NCBI RefSeq assembly: GCF_002483305.1
Contig: NZ_DLHQ01000024.1
Coordinates: 1 to 60,244 of the forward strand
Source of the DNA: Brevundimonas sp. UBA7664
Lineage (GTDB): Bacteria > Pseudomonadota > Alphaproteobacteria > Caulobacterales > Caulobacteraceae
Reading direction: 5' to 3'
Length of the DNA stretch: 60,244 bases
A program made the position numbers and the translations under genes. Positions 54,278 through 60,244 of the stretch are shown here, piece by piece. A model generated the notes under the pieces. The model saw nothing but the letters and a program-made list of their open reading frames with translations, did not search any database and was not told where the DNA came from. Positions within the stretch are counted from its first letter, which is position 1. Every line of letters begins with the position of its first letter.

Positions 54278-55336
54278 ATGCCCATCGCCACCCGCGCCTT
54301 CGCCGCCACCTCCAGCACGGCGCCGCTGTCGCCCTACAGCTTCGACCGGCGCGATCCCGGTCCGGACGATGTGGCCATCGAGATCAAATTCGCGGGGGTC
54401 TGCCACTCCGACCTGCATATCGTGAAGAACGACCTCGGCAACACGACCTATCCCATCGTGCCGGGTCACGAGATCGCCGGCGTGGTGACCGCGGTCGGCG
54501 GCAATGTCGCCCGCTTCAAGGTCGGCGACCGGGTCGGCGTCGGCTGCATGGTCGACAGCTGCCGCCAGTGCGCGCCGTGCCGCGAGGGCGAGGAGCAGTA
54601 CTGCGTGCCCGGCATGACCCAGACCTATGGCTCGCCCGATCCCAAGGGGGCGGCCGTCGGCCAGACCATCACCCAGGGCGGCTATTCCACCGCCATCGTG
54701 GTCGACCAGAACTATGTCGTGACCATTCCCGACAGCATTCCGCTGGACGCCGCGGCGCCGCTGCTGTGCGCCGGGATCACCACCTATTCGCCGCTGCGCC
54801 ACTGGAAGGTGGGGCCGGGATCGAAGGTGGCGGTGATCGGCCTTGGCGGGCTGGGGCATATGGCGGTCAAACAGGCGGCGGCCATGGGGGCGGAAGTCAC
54901 CGTCCTGTCGACCTCGGACCGCAAGAAGGCCGACGCCGAGCGGATGGGGGCCAAACATTTCCTGATCAACTCGGACAAGGCGGCGATGCAGGCGGCGGGC
55001 GAGAGCTTCGACCTGATCATCAACACCGTCTCGGCCACGCATGAGATCGCCAGCCATGTGAACCTGCTGGCCAAGGACGGCACCATGGTCATGCTGGGCC
55101 TGACCACCGAGGGGCTGCCGGTCTATGCGATGGGGTTGCTGTGGCGGCGCCGGTCGGTGGCCGGGTCGCTGATCGGCGGCATCCGCGAGACCCAGGAGAT
55201 GCTCGATTTCTGCGCCGAGCACGGCCTGGCCTGCGACATCGAGGTGATCGCCCCGGACCAGATCAACGAGGCCTATGCCCGGCTGGAGAAGTCGGACGTG
55301 CGGTACCGGTTCGTGCTGGATATGGCGAAGATCTAG
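54278..55336 (+). CDS. zinc-dependent alcohol/aldehyde dehydrogenase (YahK/CAD type)
   Basis: This is a 352-residue MDR enzyme. It has catalytic zinc ligands in GVCHSDLH and GHE, the structural zinc Cys cluster CRQCAPCREGEEQYC, and the cofactor strand GLGGLGHMAVK, with an STSDRK segment after it typical of NADP use. It reduces aldehydes to alcohols; the range is broad in this family. AAGGA lies before the ATG at 54278. Confidence 0.92.
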   Translation: MPIATRAFAATSSTAPLSPYSFDRRDPGPDDVAIEIKFAGVCHSDLHIVKNDLGNTTYPIVPGHEIAGVVTAVGGNVARFKVGDRVGVGCMVDSCRQCAPCREGEEQYCVPGMTQTYGSPDPKGAAVGQTITQGGYSTAIVVDQNYVVTIPDSIPLDAAAPLLCAGITTYSPLRHWKVGPGSKVAVIGLGGLGHMAVKQAAAMGAEVTVLSTSDRKKADAERMGAKHFLINSDKAAMQAAGESFDLIINTVSATHEIASHVNLLAKDGTMVMLGLTTEGLPVYAMGLLWRRRSVAGSLIGGIRETQEMLDFCAEHGLACDIEVIAPDQINEAYARLEKSDVRYRFVLDMAKI

Positions 55337-55340
55337 GGGC

Positions 55341-55424
55341 GAGAGCCGAGGGTCGAGGGTCGAGGAAGACGCGATCCGGGAGCGAGTGTCGCCCTGCTTC
55401 GACCCTCGCCCCTCGACCCTCGCC
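55341..55424. repeat. inverted GAGGGTCGAGG repeat
   Basis: The left arm 'gagccgagggtcgagggtcgagg' is answered by 'cgaccctcgcccctcgaccctcg'. Each arm holds the 10-base unit GAGGGTCGAG in tandem. The large hairpin in the adh-phaB gap may end transcription; it lacks a T-run. Confidence 0.6.
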
Positions 55425-55496
55425 ACTCCCGCCGCTACACCTGTTGACGAAGGCCCGCCGTCAGAGCGGACCACCAGCAGGGACAAGGAAACGCAT

Positions 55497-56222
55497 ATGG
55501 CTCGAGTGGCTCTGGTCACGGGTGGAACCCGCGGCATCGGCAAGGCGATCGTTCAGCGTCTGAAGGAAGACGGCATGTCCGTCGCCGCCGGCTATTCCGG
55601 CAATGTCGAGGCCGCCGAGGCCACGGCGAAGGAGCTGGGCGTCACCATCGTCAAGGGCAATGTCGGCTCGTTCGACGACTGCGCCCGGGCGGTGAAGGAG
55701 ATCGAGGACCAGCTGGGTCCCATCGACATCCTGGTCAACAACGCCGGCATCACCCGCGACGGCTTCTTCCACAAGATGAGCTCGGAGCAGTGGTCGGACG
55801 TGATCCGGGTGAACATGGACAGCGTCTTCAACATGACGCGCCAGGTGATCAACGGCATGCGCGACCGCGGCTTCGGCCGGATCGTCAACATCTCGTCGAT
55901 CAACGGCCAGAAGGGCCAGATCGGCCAGACCAACTATTCCGCCGCCAAGGCCGGGATGATCGGCTTCACCAAGGCGCTGGCGCTGGAGAATGCGCGCAAG
56001 GGCGTCACCGTGAACTGCATCGCCCCGGGCTATATCGACACCGAGATGGTCGGGGCCATGGACGAGAAGGTCCTGGCCGGAATCATCGCCCAGATTCCGG
56101 TCGGAAGACTCGGAAAAGGCGAGGAAATCGCGGACATGGTGTCGTGGCTGGCCGGCGAACGTGCCGGATATGTCACAGGCTGCACCCTGTCGCTGAACGG
56201 CGGTCAGTATCTGGTCGGCTGA
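55497..56222 (+). CDS. phaB: acetoacetyl-CoA reductase PhaB
   Basis: This is a 241-residue SDR enzyme that reduces acetoacetyl-CoA to (R)-3-hydroxybutyryl-CoA for polyhydroxybutyrate. It has the NADPH motif GGTRGIGKA, NNAGITRDGFFHKM (PhaB-type), NISSING with the catalytic Ser, and YSAAKAG (Tyr/Lys). The length and motifs favour PhaB over FabG. No phaA or phaC is next to it. An AAGGAAA site precedes the ATG. Confidence 0.9.
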   Translation: MARVALVTGGTRGIGKAIVQRLKEDGMSVAAGYSGNVEAAEATAKELGVTIVKGNVGSFDDCARAVKEIEDQLGPIDILVNNAGITRDGFFHKMSSEQWSDVIRVNMDSVFNMTRQVINGMRDRGFGRIVNISSINGQKGQIGQTNYSAAKAGMIGFTKALALENARKGVTVNCIAPGYIDTEMVGAMDEKVLAGIIAQIPVGRLGKGEEIADMVSWLAGERAGYVTGCTLSLNGGQYLVG

Positions 56223-56270
56223 CGCGCGTCCGCCCAAAATCCGCCGTGTGCCCGTTTCACGAATAGCGTC

Positions 56271-57071
56271 ATGGAGTTGACGGCAAGGGTCAGAACGGCG
56301 CGAACGCCGCTTCCGGCCGCGATGGCGATCGCCCTCGCGGCGGCGGCCCTTTCCCTGCTGCCTGTCGCCTCCCAGGCCCAGGCCCAGACCCGCGGCAACG
56401 TCCAGGCCGAACAGACCGAGGCCCTGCGCAATCGCGGCGCGCCGGGCCGCACCCCGCCGCCGACGGGGCGCTATGTCGCCGAGTCCGGCGAGGCCTTCAT
56501 CCTCGACCGGTCGGGCCAGCGGCCCCTGCTGCGTTTCGACCGCCGCGACGAGACCTGGGTGCTGCGCCCCACCGCCGCCCCGCGCGGCGATGTCATCTAT
56601 CGCAATGACGCCGGCGACCAGCTGCTGCGGGTGACCCCCGGCGGCGGCATGACCGTCTATACCGCCCGGGCGCCCGGCGGCTCTCCCGCGTCCTTCTCCG
56701 GCCCCGGCGAAAGCCTGAGCCCGCCGACCCTGGGGCCGACCCAGCTGTTCCAGCTGATGGCCCGACGCAGCGCCATGATGAGCCAGACGATCGGGCGGCT
56801 GATCGAGATCAATCTCGACACCGACGGCCAGGGCGAGGGTCTGGCCGTGGAGGCCCTGATCCTGTCCACCGATGCGGTGCTCAGGATCGCCCGCTCGCCG
56901 ACCTCTCGGTCCGCGCTGGACGGGCTGCGCAGCATCACCATCGTGGAAGGCGCCCGCGCCTCGGTGACCTATGCCCGCGGCGACCTGCGGATCGTGGTGG
57001 CGCCGGCGCAGGGCGTGGCCGGGCGACCGTCCTCGGCCCGCGTCATCCAGGCCTTCCTCTCGCGGCGCTAG
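56271..57071 (+). CDS. secreted DUF4908-like protein
   Basis: This is a 266-residue protein with a signal peptide ending QAQAQ (about residue 38). A beta-rich region (RYVAESGEAFILDR; LLRFDRRDETWVLRP) is followed by a Pro/Gly linker and a C-terminal helical-sheet domain (about 160-266). The layout fits the Caulobacterales DUF4908 group as I recall it. The function is unknown. It converges with gloB, overlapping 4 bp. Confidence 0.65.
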   Translation: MELTARVRTARTPLPAAMAIALAAAALSLLPVASQAQAQTRGNVQAEQTEALRNRGAPGRTPPPTGRYVAESGEAFILDRSGQRPLLRFDRRDETWVLRPTAAPRGDVIYRNDAGDQLLRVTPGGGMTVYTARAPGGSPASFSGPGESLSPPTLGPTQLFQLMARRSAMMSQTIGRLIEINLDTDGQGEGLAVEALILSTDAVLRIARSPTSRSALDGLRSITIVEGARASVTYARGDLRIVVAPAQGVAGRPSSARVIQAFLSRR

Positions 57072-57790
57072 AACACGTCCTTGGCCGCCCGGACCGCCGC
57101 GAAGGCCTCCGCGTCGCCCGCGCGCAGGAAGGGGTTGAAGGCCTTTTCCGCGCCGATGGTCGTCGGGACGGTCGGCTCGCCGCGCTCCCGCATCGCGAAA
57201 ATCTCCGCCGCCCGCGCCGCCATTTCGGGCCGGTCGTCCACGCTGAGGGCGAAGCGGGCGTTGGCGGCCGTGTACTCGTGGGCGCACCAGACCGTGGTCT
57301 CGTCAGGCCAGGCCGCAAGACGGGCGAGGCTGGACCACATCTGCCCCGGCGTGCCCTCGAACAGCCGGCCGCACCCCAGGGTGAACAGGACGTCGCCGAC
57401 GAAGGCCTGGGCGTCGGCGGGCGAGCGATAGACGATGTGACCGAGGGTGTGGCCGGGCGCGTCCGTGACCTCCAGCGCCGTGCCGCCCAGCATCACCGTG
57501 TCGCCGCCGGCCACGATCCGGTCGATCGGCGCGGCCTTGCGCACCTCTTCGGGGCCGACGATCTCGCAGCCGGTTTCAGCCTTCAGCCGGGCGTTGCCCT
57601 GGGTGTGGTCGGGGTGCCAGTGGGTGTTGAGGATCAGGTCCAGCCGGCCCCAGCCGCTGGCCTCGAGATCCGCGAGGATCGCGCCTGCGTCCGGCGTGTC
57701 GATCGTGGCGACCACCCCGGTGTCCCGGTCCCGCACCAGAAGGCCGTAGTTGTCGGTCAGGCAGGGGAACAGGCGCACGTCGAGGGTCAT
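57068..57790 (-). CDS. gloB: hydroxyacylglutathione hydrolase (glyoxalase II)
   Basis: This is a 240-residue metallo-beta-lactamase-fold enzyme that hydrolyses S-lactoylglutathione to lactate and glutathione. It has the metal motif NTHWHPDHTQGN, GDVLFTLGCGRLFEGT and the C-terminal half with CAHEYTAANARFA. It fits with gshA in the same window. It is divergent from the methyltransferase with a 45-bp gap. Confidence 0.95.
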   Translation of the reverse strand: MTLDVRLFPCLTDNYGLLVRDRDTGVVATIDTPDAGAILADLEASGWGRLDLILNTHWHPDHTQGNARLKAETGCEIVGPEEVRKAAPIDRIVAGGDTVMLGGTALEVTDAPGHTLGHIVYRSPADAQAFVGDVLFTLGCGRLFEGTPGQMWSSLARLAAWPDETTVWCAHEYTAANARFALSVDDRPEMAARAAEIFAMRERGEPTVPTTIGAEKAFNPFLRAGDAEAFAAVRAAKDVF

Positions 57791-57835
57791 GCGGTCATTC
57801 TAGCAGCCGCCCCCGGCGCGGCCTATGGTGGGGCC

Positions 57836-58609
57836 ATGCGGCGCAGTATCGAGGAACTCCGGACCTTCTACGGCGAGCCCGCCGGCGCCCTGGCGCGCCG
57901 GCTGCTGGCGCGGCGGCTGGAAGACGCCTGGGGCGAGGCGACCAACAGCGATGTGCTGGGTCTCGGCTACGCCACGCCGTGGCTGGACGCCTTCGTCGGC
58001 GCGCGGCGCGTGGTCGCAGCCATGCCCGGCGGTCAGGGCGTCGAGCCGTGGCCAGCGGCGGGCAAGAACCGCACCCTGCTGGTCGACGACCGCCGCCTGC
58101 CCTTCGCCGCCGGCTCGTTCGACCGCATCCTGCTGATCCACGCCCTGGAAGAGGCGGACGACGCCCAGGGACTGATGAACGAGGCCGTGCGGGCCCTGTC
58201 CCCGGCCGGGCGGATCATTCTGGTGGCGGCGGCGCGGGGCGGGCTTTGGGCGCGGGCCGAGACGACGCCCTTCGGCCATGGCCGCCCGTTCACGCGCCGC
58301 CAGCTGGAGCGGCTGGTGCGCGCCGCCGGACTGGAGCCCACCGCCTGGTCCCAGACGCTGTATGTGCCGCCCTGGGGGCCGCTGCTGCCGCTGGCCGACG
58401 GGTTCGAACAGGTCGGCAAGCGGGTCATGCCGGGGGCCGCGGGCGTCATCCTGCTGGAGGCGACGCGGCAGGCCTATGCGCGGATCCGGCCCGGCGGGGC
58501 GGTGGCGACCGTCCCTGTGATGACGCCCGCGCTCCAGCCCCAGCCCGCGTCGCGCTCATCGCGCGATCTGTCCGACGGCGATCTGGCGGGAAGCGGCGAA
58601 CGCCCTTAA
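57836..58609 (+). CDS. class I SAM methyltransferase
   Basis: This is a 257-residue protein. The SAM-fold core lies at about 45-150, with a diverged glycine-loop, LPFAAGSFDRILLIHALEEA (motif II and III equivalents) and LSPAGRIILVAAARGG. An extended Pro/Ala/Ser tail follows. It belongs to the Methyltransf_11 group; the substrate is unknown. gloB neighbours of this kind are common in Caulobacterales. Confidence 0.8.
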   Translation: MRRSIEELRTFYGEPAGALARRLLARRLEDAWGEATNSDVLGLGYATPWLDAFVGARRVVAAMPGGQGVEPWPAAGKNRTLLVDDRRLPFAAGSFDRILLIHALEEADDAQGLMNEAVRALSPAGRIILVAAARGGLWARAETTPFGHGRPFTRRQLERLVRAAGLEPTAWSQTLYVPPWGPLLPLADGFEQVGKRVMPGAAGVILLEATRQAYARIRPGGAVATVPVMTPALQPQPASRSSRDLSDGDLAGSGERP

Positions 58610-58619
58610 AGCCCTGCCC

Positions 58620-59123
58620 ATGCAGCGACTGATCCTGATGCGTCACGCCGAGGCGGAAGGGACGGCCGGCTCCGGCCGCGACCGCGACCGGGCCCTGTCG
58701 GCCCGTGGCCGGGCCGACGCCGCGGCCATGGGCCGGACCTTGGCCGGGCGGGGCATGCGCCCCGATCTGGCGCTGGTTTCGCCCGCGGTCCGCACCCGCC
58801 AGACCTGGGACCTGCTGCACGACGCCTTCGGCGACGTCCAGGTGCGCGAGGACGAGCCCCTGTACAACGGCGGCTCCGGGACCCTGCGCCGCTATGTCGA
58901 GGCCGGCGAGGATGAGGCGGGTTGCCTGATGGTCGTCGCCCACAATCCGGGCGTCCATCAACTGGCCGTGGAGTATCTGGTCGAGAGCGCGGCCTCTCCC
59001 GCCGTGCTCGACCGGATGAGCGGCGGCTTTCCGCCGGGCGCGGCGGCCATCTTCGCCGTCGACGTGGCCGGGCGCTGCGTCTTCGAGGGCTTCATCCAGC
59101 CGCGCGACGCGGGCGGCGCATGA
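58620..59123 (+). CDS. sixA: SixA-like phosphohistidine phosphatase
   Basis: This is a 167-residue histidine-phosphatase-superfamily protein. It has LMRHAEAE (catalytic His8 and Arg7), the second Arg in SPAVRTRQTW and VAHNPGVHQL with the second His. The length and motifs match SixA, which removes phosphate from HPt domains or phosphotransferase proteins. It overlaps the next gene by 4 bp. Confidence 0.9.
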   Translation: MQRLILMRHAEAEGTAGSGRDRDRALSARGRADAAAMGRTLAGRGMRPDLALVSPAVRTRQTWDLLHDAFGDVQVREDEPLYNGGSGTLRRYVEAGEDEAGCLMVVAHNPGVHQLAVEYLVESAASPAVLDRMSGGFPPGAAAIFAVDVAGRCVFEGFIQPRDAGGA

Positions 59124-59476
59124 GCGCGGTCGCCTACAAGCTGGTCGACGGCGCCGAGTGGGCCGCGGCCCTGGCCGAGGGCGCCTATGCCGGGTCGGCG
59201 GTCGATCGCGCCGACGGCTACATCCACATGTCGACCAGCGCCCAGATGGCCGAGACGGCACGCCGCCATTACGCCGGAAAGAGCGGCCTCGTGCTGGTGG
59301 AGGTCGCCCTGGCGCCGCTGGGCGAGGCGCTGAAATGGGAGGCGTCGCGCGGCGGCGACCTGTTCCCGCATCTGTTCGCCCCCCTGCCCGCCACGGCCGA
59401 TGCCCCGCAACGCGGCCTGTCGGTCGATGCCGACGGCGTCATGCGGTTCGACGACGGAGGCGTGGGATGGCCGTGA
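59120..59476 (+). CDS. DUF952-family protein
   Basis: This is a 118-residue protein with DRADGYIHMSTSAQMAETA (about 29-47), the 'GfIHlS' motif of DUF952, and the LVLVEVAL and FPHLFAPLP strands. It has an ADP-ribosyltransferase-like fold by family; activity is unproven. It is coupled to sixA by an ATGA overlap and overlaps pyrD by 10 bp, so sixA-DUF952-pyrD form one operon. Confidence 0.9.
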   Translation: MSAVAYKLVDGAEWAAALAEGAYAGSAVDRADGYIHMSTSAQMAETARRHYAGKSGLVLVEVALAPLGEALKWEASRGGDLFPHLFAPLPATADAPQRGLSVDADGVMRFDDGGVGWP

Positions 59477-60244
59477 CCGACATAGGCGCGGCCCTGCTGC
59501 GCACGCTCGACCCCGAGACCGCCCACGGTCTGGCGATCCGCGCCCTGCAGATGGCGCCCCTTCCGCCCGCCAGAGCCGACGACCCGATCCTGGCGACCAC
59601 CGTGGCCGGGCTGGCCCTGCCCAATCCGGTCGGGCTGGCCGCCGGTCTCGACAAGAACGGCGAGGCGCTGCACGGCCTGTCGCGACTGGGCTTCGGCTTC
59701 GTGGAGTGCGGCTCGGTGACGCCGCTGGCGCAGCCCGGCAATCCGAAGCCGCGCCTGTTCCGCCTGAGCGAGGACCGGGCGATCATCAACCGGATGGGGT
59801 TCAACAACGCCGGTCTGGAGGCCTTCGCCGCCCGGCTGGCCGGGCGGCCGCGGGACGCCGTCGTCGGCGCCAATCTGGGGGCCAACAAGGACACGGAAGA
59901 CAAGGCGGCGGACTATGTCGCCGGCCTGCTCCGGCTGAAGGGTCTGGCCGACTATGTGACGGTCAACGTCTCCTCGCCCAATACGCCGGGCCTGCGCGCC
60001 CTTCAGGGCCGGGCGGCGCTGGACGACCTGCTGGGCCGGCTGGCCGAGGCGCGCGGGGCGGACCCGACCCCGGTCTTCCTCAAGATCGCGCCTGACCTGA
60101 CGACCGCCGAGATCGCCCTGATCGTCGAAGCCAGCCTGGACCACCGCATCGACGCCCTGATCGTGTCCAACACCACCCTCGACCGGCCCGACAGTCTGCG
60201 GTCGTCCCACCGGGCCGAGGCCGGCGGCCTGTCCGGCGCGCCGC
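59467..60244 (+). CDS. pyrD: dihydroorotate dehydrogenase (quinone), 5' part
   Basis: These are the first 259 residues of a class 2, membrane-associated PyrD, which oxidises dihydroorotate using ubiquinone in pyrimidine synthesis. It has VGLAAGLDKNGEAL (FMN), INRMGFNNAG, VNVSSPNTPGLR with the catalytic Ser loop, and FLKIAPDL. The N-terminal amphipathic helix begins DIGAALLRTL. The gene runs off the window. Confidence 0.95.
   Translation, partial: MAVTDIGAALLRTLDPETAHGLAIRALQMAPLPPARADDPILATTVAGLALPNPVGLAAGLDKNGEALHGLSRLGFGFVECGSVTPLAQPGNPKPRLFRLSEDRAIINRMGFNNAGLEAFAARLAGRPRDAVVGANLGANKDTEDKAADYVAGLLRLKGLADYVTVNVSSPNTPGLRALQGRAALDDLLGRLAEARGADPTPVFLKIAPDLTTAEIALIVEASLDHRIDALIVSNTTLDRPDSLRSSHRAEAGGLSGAP

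Overview
The window is GC-rich, gene-dense bacterial DNA. Its gene set points to an alphaproteobacterium of the Caulobacterales, probably close to Brevundimonas: a long TonB-dependent receptor, plant-type GshA, NhaA, SelO, PhaB, a DUF4908-like secreted protein, LiuR-type MerR control of acyl-CoA dehydrogenases, and alphaproteobacterial GTTC-N7-GTTC LexA boxes. The genus is an inference from gene content, not a database match.

Bases 1-28,600 and 53,440-60,244 are chromosomal backbone. In order, the left part holds a partial NYN protein, a fasciclin lipoprotein, secreted and unknown proteins, a small low-GC islet with an HNH endonuclease that may be modification-dependent, PutP, LepA, an RND efflux pair, a TonB-dependent receptor, NhaA, SelO, a DoxX-like protein, a LiuR-like regulator with two acyl-CoA dehydrogenases, a GIY-YIG protein between mirror-image palindromic repeats, RsmE, a K+-channel-like protein, GshA, a lipoprotein and a CYTH protein. 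The right part holds a GFA-like protein, alcohol dehydrogenase, PhaB, a DUF4908-like protein, GloB, a methyltransferase, SixA, a DUF952 protein and the start of PyrD.

Between them lies a genomic island of about 24.8 kb (28,604-53,442). A large serine recombinase has inserted it into a DUF72 gene. The 5' half of that gene ends at 28,606 and the 3' half resumes at 53,440. The halves rejoin in frame at a 3-bp ATG core to give a 250-residue protein, so both island ends can be read to within three bases.

The island is mostly DNA modification, defence and repair. It carries (i) the integrase and an excisionase-like regulator; (ii) one 829-residue polypeptide with three tandem DNA methyltransferase domains; (iii) a translationally coupled operon of SNF2-type helicase, type III-like Mod and type III-like Res; (iv) a protein whose N-terminus resembles the alphaproteobacterial cell-cycle regulator TrcR (DUF1013) joined to an unknown domain; (v) a membrane-anchored SNase-like protein, a HEPN-like protein and an AlbA_2 (Schlafen-type) protein with a small membrane partner; (vi) a second, small serine resolvase; and (vii) a LexA-box-controlled cassette with a UmuD-like protein lacking both catalytic residues, UmuC, and a convergent SRAP (HMCES/YedK) plus 3'-5' exonuclease pair. 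The strongest candidates for something undescribed are the triple methyltransferase, the helicase-Mod-Res operon, the TrcR-domain fusion and the protease-dead UmuD.
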